Below are positions 45,300 through 52,507 of a stretch of DNA of 64,000 bases, piece by piece. Position 1 is the stretch's first letter; every line of letters starts with the position of its first letter. Source of the DNA: Paenibacillus silviterrae (GTDB lineage Bacteria; Bacillota; Bacilli; Paenibacillales; NBRC-103111); assembly GCF_030167925.1 (NCBI RefSeq), contig NZ_JASKUT010000002.1, positions 1,612,001 through 1,676,000 of the forward strand. The letters are read 5' to 3'. A program made the translations under genes and the position numbers. The notes under the pieces were generated by a model. It was not told where the DNA came from. It saw only the letters and a list, made by a program, of their open reading frames with translations, and did not search any database.

Positions 45300-45356
45300 G
45301 CATACTTCACCGCTTTCCGGCTGACAGATGTATTAAAATGAAAATCGGCCTGTAAC

Positions 45357-45374
45357 ACTGAATATTCATTCAGT
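45357..45374. promoter_or_regulatory. TetR operator upstream of tetR
   Basis: A perfect dyad ACTGAAT-ATTC-ATTCAGT, 57 nt before the tetR start. The matching copy at 44662-44678 supports it as the binding site of this regulator. Confidence 0.75.
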
Positions 45375-45547
45375 ATAGGGGATAAGTGATATCTTTGCAA
45401 GCCGGTCAGCTTCCATTCCCAATATAGTACTATATAAACTTAGTACTTCTTTCCATAAGAATGACCTTGTATAATTTGTAATCATAAAGGAGTTGTTTCA
45501 TGTGAAGGTAGCATTTAGAGTAAACATACTTAAAGGGGGTGTTGCCG

Positions 45548-47218
45548 TTGAACTATGATGATCGCTTGAATAGCTTAGAAAAGCGAATCGAGGAGCTTGA
45601 AACAGAAGTCAACGAATTAAAGTATAATAAACGACCCGATAGGATGGATACAAAAGTACATTCTCGCCCAGTGGGTGAAGGGGTCTCCTCCTCCGTCTCT
45701 CCGTACGGTGAAACGAAAAAGGAAACCCAAAAGGAGACCATCAAGAAGAAAGAAACGGATTGGGAACATCTCATTGCCAGAGTATGGCTCCCCCGCGTGT
45801 TCATGTTTGTCCTTTTCATCGGTCTGATCTGGGGCTTTAAAGCAGCGGTAGACGGCGGTTGGATCACTGAGGAAATGCGATGCCTTCTCGGTCTCCTTGC
45901 CGGCGGTGCTTTCGTTTACCTTGGCATCAGACAACACCGGCAGCAACGCGCTTTATTATCCCAAGTGCTCTTCGCAGGCTCTATAGGGATTTTCATGCTA
46001 ACCACTTTCGCGGCGCATTACTTATATGGCTTCATCAATGGACCTACGGCTTTACTTCTCAACGTGCTTTGGACGATGCTGGGACTTTGGTTCTCTTATC
46101 AATACAAATCACAAGCATTGGGTGTACTGGCAAGCATCACGGGAATTCTAGCTCCCTTCTTGGTCGATAGCAACCATCCGTCTACCATCTTCTTTGTATC
46201 GTACGAAGTGCTGCTCTACGCCAGCTTTATGATATTTGCCATGAAACAGCGATATGCAGCTTTGTTCTACGCGTCATTTATCTTCATGCACCTTGCCTTT
46301 ATGATATTTAGCTTTGGATCGGATTCATCTGACGAATGGCTCGCCTATGGCGTCTTGGTCCAGCATATCCTTATCTTAGGCTCGATATTACTCAAAGCGG
46401 GAATCCTGAAGCATCAACTTCGTATGCTGGTAACTAGCTTTGTCCTTACAGCTCTCTGGTTTAAAGTAAACATGGATTCCTCGGAAGTCGACACTGTCTT
46501 ATTAACGTTCACTCTTTTCTATAGTGCGTTATCTGGTTATTTGTGGAAAAAGAATGATGGGCAGGCATTACCCTTTACACTTGCGATTGCTTCGTACGCC
46601 TTACTTTTCTTCATGATGAATCGTTTTGAAAGTGAAGCGGTTGTCGGATTTTTCATTCTTGAAGGCTTTATCGCTCTTGCTCTTGGTTTTGTCATTACAT
46701 CCGCATTTCAAAAAATCAACGGGCTTCTCATTTATCTCTTGGGGTGCATCGCCGGACTACAAATCTTATCCGATGGCATGAACTCCCTGGCTTCAGCGAA
46801 TACCTTTATATGGGTTGTTTTGCTGCTTACCTTAGCAGGCATCACAGCACTTTTAAGGCGATATCCTTCCGGAAGCCAAAGGAGCCTGACCAAAATCCTT
46901 TACTACGGTTTGGGCCTGTTATTCTTGTTCTTCATTACGGATGTAACCACTGCAGTAACGCGAAATGTAAGCGAAAATACGCAGCATTTACTTATTTCAT
47001 CCGCTTGGGTGGCGTATGCCATTTCCGTCATAGCCTATGGTCTCAAGAAGGGAATCAAACAAGTTCGGCTTGCCGGTATCGCTTTGTTATTTTTAACTTT
47101 GATGAAAGTCATCTTCTTCGACCTCCCAACAGTTTCCGTGGTGGTCAAAGCCGTTCTATTTATCGGGCTTGGAGGCATTGGCGTTTTGCTTTCCCGATTC
47201 TTCTACCGGAAGGAATAA
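45548..47218 (+). CDS. DUF2339 multi-pass membrane protein
   Basis: A 556-residue protein. Residues 1-30 (DRLNSLEKRIEELETEVNEL) form a coiled coil, 30-75 a polar linker, and from about 80 there are some 16 membrane helices, the first being RVFMFVLFIGLIWGFKAAVDGGW. This layout is that of DUF2339 proteins, whose function is unknown. The TTG at 45548 has GGGGG 8 nt upstream; earlier GTG and TTG codons overlap that site. It has no operon partner and is followed by a hairpin. Confidence 0.8.
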   Translation: MNYDDRLNSLEKRIEELETEVNELKYNKRPDRMDTKVHSRPVGEGVSSSVSPYGETKKETQKETIKKKETDWEHLIARVWLPRVFMFVLFIGLIWGFKAAVDGGWITEEMRCLLGLLAGGAFVYLGIRQHRQQRALLSQVLFAGSIGIFMLTTFAAHYLYGFINGPTALLLNVLWTMLGLWFSYQYKSQALGVLASITGILAPFLVDSNHPSTIFFVSYEVLLYASFMIFAMKQRYAALFYASFIFMHLAFMIFSFGSDSSDEWLAYGVLVQHILILGSILLKAGILKHQLRMLVTSFVLTALWFKVNMDSSEVDTVLLTFTLFYSALSGYLWKKNDGQALPFTLAIASYALLFFMMNRFESEAVVGFFILEGFIALALGFVITSAFQKINGLLIYLLGCIAGLQILSDGMNSLASANTFIWVVLLLTLAGITALLRRYPSGSQRSLTKILYYGLGLLFLFFITDVTTAVTRNVSENTQHLLISSAWVAYAISVIAYGLKKGIKQVRLAGIALLFLTLMKVIFFDLPTVSVVVKAVLFIGLGGIGVLLSRFFYRKE

Positions 47219-47229
47219 CACGGAACAAC

Positions 47230-47258
47230 AGGGGGTGCTCCTTGTAGAAGTACCCCCT
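47230..47258 (+). terminator. Hairpin after the DUF2339 gene
   Basis: AGGGGGT pairs with ACCCCCT around about 15 nt, 11 nt after the stop. The T tract is poor, so it is only a probable terminator. Confidence 0.5.
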
Positions 47259-47359
47259 TCACAAAGCTTACATACTTTGAACCTCAAAAATGCACCGTTG
47301 TTCCATTTCTCCATAATGCCGGATACCGTCTCTAACGCCAGGATGAATCACCTATAATT

Positions 47360-47389
47360 CGACATTGTCTCTAGTTATATAGTATAATA
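47360..47389 (+). promoter_or_regulatory. Promoter of the CBO0543-type gene region
   Basis: TCGACA (47360-47365), an 18-nt spacer and TATAAT (47384-47389) match a SigA promoter. It lies about 31 nt before the ATG at 47421. Confidence 0.6.
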
Positions 47390-47420
47390 GTACTAATAAA
47401 CTTAGAGCGGAGTGGTTCCC

Positions 47421-47525
47421 ATGGTACATTTACTCTGGAATGCATTTGGGATCATAAGTTTTAGTATTGTCATTTACATATCAATTAGCGGCTTCTTTGA
47501 TAGTGGAAAATTCGGAAACCATTGA
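47421..47525 (+). CDS. Possible small membrane peptide or displaced N-terminus
   Basis: A 34-residue ORF with a good ribosome site (GGAGTGG 5 nt upstream) and the only clear promoter in the region reads MVHLLWNAFGIISFSIVIYI, one membrane helix, then SISGFFDSGKFGNH. It overlaps a second frame leading into the CBO0543-type gene. It may be a true small protein, or the broken start of the longer gene after a frameshift. Confidence 0.4.
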   Translation: MVHLLWNAFGIISFSIVIYISISGFFDSGKFGNH

Positions 47526-47601
47526 TCCTCAAATACTTGAGAATAAAAAAACCATTTATATCCAACACTACATTTATTCTCATTTATGCGGAGTGACTAC
47601 T

Positions 47602-48171
47602 TTGGAATCCATTCCTTCTTTCGACCAAATACAGGAACTTAGAAAGGTTCTTAGGGACATCAGCATTGCACACTGGTATGGTGATGATTTATTCTCATGG
47701 CAGTGGTGGCTTCTCTTTGCTGCCTCCATACTTCCATGGGTCTTTTGGTACAAGTATTTCCTGCCAAGAAAAGAGCCATCTTTGGTCTATACGTATGGTT
47801 TGATTTTGGGCGTAATGGCAACGTTCTGGGATGTTATAGGTGTAGATCTTTTGTTATGGGCTTATCCCACTAAATTAGTTCCTATGGTTCCTCCGTTATT
47901 CCCTGCAGATTTAAGCGTCATACCTGTAAGCTTCATGTTAATCTATTCGGCATTTAGAGATTGGAAGAGGTATGCATTGGCGACCCTGTTATGCTCCGCC
48001 TTTTTTGCCTATATCGTAGAGCCACTTTTTATTTCAAGTGATATGTTTGTAATCAATAAGCCCTGGACACATTCATACTCGTTTGTAGGATTATTTCTGT
48101 TAACACTTTTCTGTAAATGGTTTACTCAGAAAATTTACGCAAAATTTATCTCCAACCTCGGCTCGGCCTGA
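47602..48171 (+). CDS. CBO0543 family membrane protein
   Basis: A 189-residue membrane protein with five or six helices. The run LFSWQWWLLFAASILPWVFW, followed by FWDVIGVDLLLWAYPTKLVP and YIVEPLFI, is characteristic of the CBO0543 family of unknown function, found in spore-formers. I chose the TTG at 47602 (GGAGTG 6 nt upstream), which gives the usual family start shortly before QELRKVL. The frame is open back to a TTG at 47467, but that stretch lacks a ribosome site and is unlike the family. Confidence 0.7.
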   Translation: MESIPSFDQIQELRKVLRDISIAHWYGDDLFSWQWWLLFAASILPWVFWYKYFLPRKEPSLVYTYGLILGVMATFWDVIGVDLLLWAYPTKLVPMVPPLFPADLSVIPVSFMLIYSAFRDWKRYALATLLCSAFFAYIVEPLFISSDMFVINKPWTHSYSFVGLFLLTLFCKWFTQKIYAKFISNLGSA

Positions 48172-48294
48172 TACAGCCATGCATAGTTCCGGCAAGTAGC
48201 CTCAAGAACTACTATAAAAACAGGCTGACTCGATCATTCTCTTGCTGCAGCCTTTCAACTCCTGCGTACCCTTTTTAGTGACAAAGCATACATG

Positions 48295-48660
48295 TTATTC
48301 AACGGAAAGCACGTCAATCGCTTGAACAGCTAGTTCCAACGCTTTTATTCTTCTTGCTAAAAGTGTTCTTTGGGGACTGCCTGTCTTTGACTTAGTAAAA
48401 CTATTATTAATGGATGGTAATAAACCAGTAATAACATTGCGGGCAGCTCTTACATCTTCCTGAGTATATTGATGGGAGCTTTGATTCCAAATATTTTCCA
48501 GCGCGGCTAAGCCGATGCAAACAGCCTTGAGTCGTTTCTTCGCTAGGGTCGTATTTGTACCATTATCCGTCATTTGGGAAATCGCATTCTCGAGTTTACT
48601 GATCGTCGATTGCAAAGATTTCAATGATTCCAACTTATCTACATCTGTTAATTTTTCCAT
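48295..48660 (-). CDS. Hypothetical helical protein
   Basis: A 121-residue, mostly helical protein. The start DKLESLKSLQSTISKLENAI is a likely coiled coil, and there is a second helical part after about residue 70 (EDVRAARNVITGLLPSI). No membrane segment, signal or known motif is visible. AAGGG lies 9 nt before the ATG. Codon use looks normal. It stands alone between a plus-strand membrane gene and the DUF2812 gene. I do not recognise the family. Confidence 0.6.
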   Translation of the reverse strand: MEKLTDVDKLESLKSLQSTISKLENAISQMTDNGTNTTLAKKRLKAVCIGLAALENIWNQSSHQYTQEDVRAARNVITGLLPSINNSFTKSKTGSPQRTLLARRIKALELAVQAIDVLSVE

Positions 48661-48754
48661 GTCAGTACTGCCCTTTCCTTGTACCTGTTCGATGTAAATC
48701 GTTCTTTACTTCAATGAAATTATGGGCAACTCCGTCTTTAATAAAAATGTTGCC

Positions 48755-49321
48755 TTAGTCGGTATGCAGCTTGATCAGCTTCTGAAATCTCAGCACCCCA
48801 TAGCCGAGCAGCAACGTACAGAGCAATTGAATTACGTTCAACGCGCCTATGAAGGTTGAAATCCGACCTTCCCCCGACCAGCCGCTGATCCAGTGTGTGG
48901 AATTCACTAGCAATAGCGCCAAGTTCGCTAAAGCTACGACTCCAAGCGTCTTCTGGACTTTTCGGTAAAACGATCGAATCGATTCCTTGTCGCTGTACAG
49001 TTCGATCGTCTCCCCCTCTAGATAGGGCCTCCGGAAATACCGCCAATTGACACAAGTCCCCACATACTCCCAGCCGGCATCCGCATAAAGCTCGCAATAT
49101 TCTTCCAACTGCTTAACGTTCATCGTATCCTGATAATCCATCCGATACTCATACCGAACGCTCGGATCGTAATCGAAGCGGTAACGAATAACTCCCGGAC
49201 GGTTCAGATGAAGCCCCTGTGCCGACAAGCCGGTCAACCAAACTTCGTCGCGCTTATAGTTCCAAACGAAAGAAAATCGGTTTTTGTATATCGATTTGGC
49301 GAGCCGAGCAACCTTACTCAT
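48755..49321 (-). CDS. DUF2812 membrane protein (PadR partner)
   Basis: A 188-residue protein. A cytoplasmic N-terminal domain (YRFDYDPSVRYEYRMDYQDT, YADAGWEYVGTCVNWRYFRR) is the DUF2812 signature, and two membrane helices follow (about 127-147 and 157-177). Such proteins are usually paired with a PadR regulator, as here, where the genes overlap by 4 nt. They may act as membrane-linked modulators of the PadR protein, but the function is not established. Confidence 0.85.
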   Translation of the reverse strand: MSKVARLAKSIYKNRFSFVWNYKRDEVWLTGLSAQGLHLNRPGVIRYRFDYDPSVRYEYRMDYQDTMNVKQLEEYCELYADAGWEYVGTCVNWRYFRRPYLEGETIELYSDKESIRSFYRKVQKTLGVVALANLALLLVNSTHWISGWSGEGRISTFIGALNVIQLLCTLLLGYGVLRFQKLIKLHTD

Positions 49322-49659
49322 GTACCATTCCTCCCTAATTCTGTGACCTTTCGTCCGTTGCGTAACAGTTCTTCCATTCGCTCCATTTCCGCCATCACGA
49401 CTTTCTTGCCAAGAGGGGTAATCGCATAGGTTTTGCGGCGCGAATCCACCTCAACTTCGTCTGAAGGGACGATCAGTCCTTTTTTCATCAGATTATTGAG
49501 CGCCGTGTACAATGTTCCCGCCCCGATTCTGACGCGGCCCCCGCTCATTCTCTCCACGTCCTGCATCATGCCGTATCCATGTGCAGGAGATGCATACAGC
49601 GAAACCAAAATGTAGTAAAACGCTTCGGTCAAGGGCAGCATATCCCTAGTGTTCTCCAA
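49318..49659 (-). CDS. PadR family transcriptional regulator
   Basis: A 113-residue winged-helix regulator of the small PadR class. FYYILVSLYASPAHGYGMMQ, RIGAGTLYTALNNLMKKGLI and RRKTYAITPLGKKV are the usual blocks. The TTG at 49659 has GGAGG 7 nt upstream; the longer reading would run through the promoter at 49700-49728. It overlaps the DUF2812 gene (ATGA) and is translationally coupled to it. The palindrome CGATATATCG inside its promoter spacer suggests autorepression. Confidence 0.9.
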   Translation of the reverse strand: MENTRDMLPLTEAFYYILVSLYASPAHGYGMMQDVERMSGGRVRIGAGTLYTALNNLMKKGLIVPSDEVEVDSRRKTYAITPLGKKVVMAEMERMEELLRNGRKVTELGRNGT

Positions 49660-49699
49660 CGTGTCGCCTCCGTTCTCCACAACTATATCGTATGTTGAT

Positions 49700-49728
49700 A
49701 TAATAACTAACGATATATCGACTGTCAA
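49700..49728 (-). promoter_or_regulatory. padR promoter with internal palindrome
   Basis: On the minus strand TTGACA (49723-49728), a 17-nt spacer and TATTAT (49700-49705) form a strong SigA promoter. The spacer contains the perfect palindrome CGATATATCG (49711-49720), the likely PadR operator. Confidence 0.75.
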
Positions 49729-49744
49729 TATATATGTATAAAAT

Positions 49745-49779
49745 ACGACGGCAGCCGTCGTTTAGTCGGCTGCCGTCGT
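49745..49779 (-). terminator. Intrinsic terminator of the sda-like gene
   Basis: A perfect 13-bp stem, ACGACGGCAGCCG with CGGCTGCCGTCGT, around 9 nt, followed by ATTTTATA on the minus strand. It begins 13 nt past the stop at 49792. Confidence 0.85.
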
Positions 49780-49791
49780 GTTATGTTTGAG

Positions 49792-49953
49792 CTATCTCCT
49801 TTCCCTTATGCTTTTTAGTTCAATGTTCCGTCGAACTATCTCTTCCAGGAGTAAAGAAATAAAATCTTTATGTAATTTCAATCTTACAGCATCTCTATAA
49901 GCCTTGATCAATAAATCTTCATCTAGATCCGATAAACCTTTTTTTTCACTCAT
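49792..49953 (-). CDS. sda: Sda-type sporulation inhibitor
   Basis: A 53-residue protein with the helical-hairpin pattern of Sda: LSDLDEDLLIKAYRDAVRLK, then LHKDFISLLLEEIVRRNIEL. B. subtilis Sda (46 residues) has LSDELLIESY, NRDFIELI and EIKRRS at the same places. Sda binds the sporulation kinase KinA and blocks its autophosphorylation. The ATG at 49953 gives the family-like length; AAGGTG lies 12 nt upstream, and upstream TTG and ATG codons are possible alternatives. A c-di-GMP-I type riboswitch (49987-50059) lies directly upstream on the same strand, and a strong terminator follows. Confidence 0.85.
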   Translation of the reverse strand: MSEKKGLSDLDEDLLIKAYRDAVRLKLHKDFISLLLEEIVRRNIELKSIRERR

Positions 49954-49986
49954 TGTCGCAGTCATCACCTTATACAAGAGGTTGCT

Positions 49987-50059
49987 GTCGGCAACCCGGC
50001 TGCCGTGGATAGGCCCGTAGCTTTGCGTCCTTACTTTTCAGTAAGTTTGCTATTTCGAC
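49987..50059 (-). ncRNA. Cyclic-di-GMP-I (GEMM) riboswitch upstream of sda
   Basis: The minus-strand RNA has the ordered core of the GEMM-I aptamer: P1 GTCG, then AAATAGCAAAC, a short stem capped by a GAAAA-type loop (TTAC-TGAAAA-GTAA), GGACGCAAAGC, TACGGGCCTA, GGCAGCCGGGTTGCC and the closing CGAC. GCAAAC, GGACGCAAAGC and GCCGGGTTGCC are the most conserved parts. The end sequence GGTTGC can alternatively pair with GCAACC (49980-49985) just outside the aptamer, which may form the switch. It starts 33 nt before the chosen sda start codon. No clear promoter was picked out in 50060-50239. Confidence 0.85.
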
Positions 50060-50239
50060 GAACATAATAACTGTAATGTAAACCTAGAATAATTTTATTT
50101 ACAATATTGAAAATTAAAATATATGGAATTTTATAATCAAGTTTTTCTTAAGTTATGCTCCGAGTTAACATATTCACTAAAAAGCAGCCGCGCAAAATCC
50201 AGTTGGAGCGAGCATATTTCATTGATTTGTTTGATGCCA

Positions 50240-50453
50240 TTATTCATGTTTGAAATATTCAATTACCAACACAAGTAAGCCAAGAACTGAAAGGACAACA
50301 CCCACTATAAATGGAAAACCTAAAAAAACTTTGTACAACTTCGTTGCCCATATCTTTTGTACCAAAAACAGCGAACCATAACTTAGAGCCTCTCCATACA
50401 GTGATATTGGGTACATATAAAGCAGCGACGATTAAAATAGCTAAAGATATCAT
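50240..50453 (-). pseudogene. Small two-helix membrane protein with frameshift
   Basis: The ATG frame (AGGAG upstream) reads MISLAILIVAALYVPNITVW to NEVVQS and then loses sense. After a run of seven A (50323-50329; T on the coding strand) the next frame gives FLGFPFIVGVVLSVLGLLVL, then VIEYFKHE and TAA. One T less would join the two into a coherent 70-residue protein with two membrane helices. So this is either a frameshifted gene or a sequencing slip in the homopolymer. It follows another small membrane protein gene. Confidence 0.5.
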
Positions 50454-50504
50454 GGCTCCTGTTATCAGAAGTTGCTATCGTTCTCTGATAGCGTAGCAAA
50501 TGCC

Positions 50505-50756
50505 CTAATTATTATTATCTTCTTGATTCTTTTTGTTTTGTCTGTATCGCATAATGGCAATAGGTAAGTTTAACACTCCAGTAAGAAAACAACATATAAG
50601 AGGTATCAATTGCGGCAGAGTAGGGTAAATTGCTTTTCCATCTCCTACAGGTCCAATTTTGGGTTGATGGCTATCCCACAAACCATACAGTAGACCCAAA
50701 AAGGGTGTTAGTATGCAAACGACACTTGCAACTATATAAAACACAAACTTGTTCAC
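50505..50756 (-). CDS. Small membrane protein
   Basis: An 83-residue protein with two membrane helices (residues 4-26 and 45-67) and a polar tail ending NKKNQEDNNN. The GTG start has GGAGGAGGAG just upstream, a strong site. It lies 51 nt upstream of the frameshifted two-helix gene, and a nested hairpin (TTGCTATC with GATAGC and TAGCAA) occupies the gap. The two may form a small operon. I recognise no family. Confidence 0.6.
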   Translation of the reverse strand: MNKFVFYIVASVVCILTPFLGLLYGLWDSHQPKIGPVGDGKAIYPTLPQLIPLICCFLTGVLNLPIAIMRYRQNKKNQEDNNN

Positions 50757-51131
50757 TTCTCCTCCTCCTAACGATGAAGCTGCACGCGCCGAACTGCTCT
50801 CTGTGTATAGCGCTATCGATTAAGGATCGAGCTAGTGTAGTATTTTATGCAATCTACCACATGTTCCAAAAAATACCACAATGACTTATACGTCTCTCTA
50901 CACAAAATGTTTCTTTTTACGAGCTGTGACACAAAACAGTTTAAATATCGTTTAAAAAAAGGACGAAAAAGTCATTATACGATAATAGTACAAGCCGCGG
51001 ATTCAGCCTATTCGCTACTCTCGCCCGACTCGCTGCCCGCGAAATAATGCAAAAAAACAGCTCATTTCCGCCAGGGACGAACCGTTCCTTTCTCTAATTT
51101 GCTCCTTCGATTCGGTTCCCCACACAACTAG
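50757..51131. other. 375-nt gap with nothing recognised
   Basis: I see no ORF with a ribosome site, no clear terminator and no RNA motif here. It lies between two minus-strand genes and presumably carries the promoter of the small membrane protein gene. The segment from about 50840 to 51000 is AT-rich. Confidence 0.5.
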
Positions 51132-51785
51132 TTATTCTTTGCCGTACCTTTTCTTCAAGCCATCGACTTCAATTTCAATACCGATATCGTTCGACCAACC
51201 GGAAAAGCCTGTTCCTTCCAGCAGCTTGCCTTCAAATGCCGTGCCGACACTGACTTTCTGATGAGCCGGAAGCTTAATCGTTATCGGTTCGAACTTGACC
51301 TTCGATGAACTTCGTATGAGATAAAGCCTAAGCGTTACATCCTTTTCCTTCCCAAAGTTGACCAGCGTAAGGGTGCATTCAGCTTTCGTACTCGCTTTCT
51401 CCGATCGATAGCTGCACTGGCTGTTATTTTTGGAAAAATCGACGGAAGCAACGGAATCGGAATGATAATGCAGAAGAAGCATGGCATGCTCGATCACGAT
51501 CGGAAACAGACACGGGAATGCGATACAGCTCAGTACGATCCGGCTTCGAATTTTGGGAAACCGTACTTGATAATATTTCACCGCACCAATGTAACCAGTA
51601 ATAATGACAAGCATTCCGACAGTAACCGAGATATGCAGCCCCGAATCGTACTCAGCATTGGTCCACGGTGGTACTCCAGCCATTCTGAATATACTGTCTC
51701 CGAAAGAATAGCCAAGGTGGGTGTTGGATATGAGAAGCAGACCGATCAGAATGAGAACGAAAAACAGAACTTCTTTTCTACGCAC
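51132..51785 (-). CDS. Hypothetical membrane protein with extracytoplasmic domain
   Basis: A 217-residue protein. Three membrane helices come first (about 5-24, 50-70 and 85-110), and from about 120 a beta-rich outer domain (TLTLVNFGKEKDVTLRLYLI, PITIKLPAHQKVSVGTAF) resembles small Ig-like or CARDB-like folds. The GTG at 51785 has AGGGGTG 5 nt upstream, so longer readings were not used. It stands alone. The family is not recognised. Confidence 0.65.
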   Translation of the reverse strand: MRRKEVLFFVLILIGLLLISNTHLGYSFGDSIFRMAGVPPWTNAEYDSGLHISVTVGMLVIITGYIGAVKYYQVRFPKIRSRIVLSCIAFPCLFPIVIEHAMLLLHYHSDSVASVDFSKNNSQCSYRSEKASTKAECTLTLVNFGKEKDVTLRLYLIRSSSKVKFEPITIKLPAHQKVSVGTAFEGKLLEGTGFSGWSNDIGIEIEVDGLKKRYGKE

Positions 51786-51851
51786 TTCATCACCCCTTAT
51801 ACCGCCTAGCTCAGAATAATTCAAGAGAAGATGCTTCGCAACGTCAAGAAG

Positions 51852-51889
51852 GGGTGGTCCCTTTCATTCTCAGATGACGGGAACCACCC
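51852..51889 (-). terminator. Intrinsic terminator of the VOC gene
   Basis: GGGTGGT-CCC pairs with GGG-AACCACCC around about 17 nt, followed by CTTCTTG on the minus strand. It lies 24 nt past the VOC stop. Confidence 0.7.
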
Positions 51890-51912
51890 ATTCTTAGGCT
51901 GTCCTGTAATAA

Positions 51913-52311
51913 CTAGCCTTCTTCCTTTGGCCATCCGCCCCACATATTGCCCATATGTCCGTCCGGGTCGCGGAAGGTAAAACTGTAACCACCTTGGGGC
52001 TTGTACACCATTTCGCCAACTGCGGCATCCTTCTTCTTTAACGCTTCATACGCTTCATGAATGTCGTCCACCTGAAGCGAGATAATCGGCTGAAGCTGCC
52101 CCCGGCTGTTCGTAAAGTCTAATTTCGGCACCTCCGGGCAGCGAATAAGCCCTAAACCGACACCTCCGACGTTGAGCCACGCCTCTTGGTCGCCCGGGGT
52201 ATATTCGAACGTGAACGGAATGCCAAGCATCTCCTTGTACCACCTCACGGAAGCTTCCAAATCACGAACCGGCAATTGGACAACCGCATAATTTTTTACA
52301 TTGACTGCCAC
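51913..52311 (-). CDS. VOC family (glyoxalase/bleomycin-resistance fold) protein
   Basis: A 132-residue single-module VOC protein. VQLPVRDLEASVRWYKEMLG is the first beta-alpha module and FTFRDPDGHMGNMWGGW the second, with the Glu/His metal ligands less clear than in true glyoxalase I. The GTG at 52311 has GGAGG 8 nt upstream. The frame stays open upstream into the tail of another VOC protein, see 52312-52395. The reaction is unknown; such proteins include lyases, dioxygenases and drug-binding proteins. Confidence 0.85.
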   Translation of the reverse strand: MAVNVKNYAVVQLPVRDLEASVRWYKEMLGIPFTFEYTPGDQEAWLNVGGVGLGLIRCPEVPKLDFTNSRGQLQPIISLQVDDIHEAYEALKKKDAAVGEMVYKPQGGYSFTFRDPDGHMGNMWGGWPKEEG

Positions 52312-52395
52312 AAAGTATTCCTCCCTCAAATCGTTCTTCGCGAGAATAAAATCGATCAAATGGCCATCCGGATCCGCAGAGTAAATGAATAATGC
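52312..52395 (-). pseudogene. C-terminal remnant of a second VOC protein
   Basis: Directly upstream of and in frame with the VOC gene, 28 codons read ALFIYSADPDGHLIDFILAK, then NDLREEYF. The segment ADPDGHLIDFIL is the typical final strand of a VOC protein. The 5' part appears in another frame (AVTIENVSVEQ) and then disappears. This is probably the 3' end of a lost gene whose tail also supplies the ribosome site GGGAGG of the present VOC gene. Confidence 0.55.
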
Positions 52396-52507
52396 CTTTG
52401 CTCTACGGATACATTCTCAATTGTGACAGCATGGGCAGCGAGACTAAGGTAAGCACGGCAAATCATCACAGCCCACTGCTTAGACGGAGTGGGTGGTTTT
52501 TCGCATT

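Noticed and set aside
50323-50329. Programmed ribosomal frameshift at the seven-base run
   Set aside because: No slippery heptamer with a downstream structure typical of programmed shifting; a simple indel explains the data.
52472-52498. Terminator-like hairpin CCCACT/AGTGGG followed by T run on the plus strand
   Set aside because: No plus-strand gene reads into it, and the minus strand has no T tract, so a functional terminator for the methyltransferase gene is not supported.
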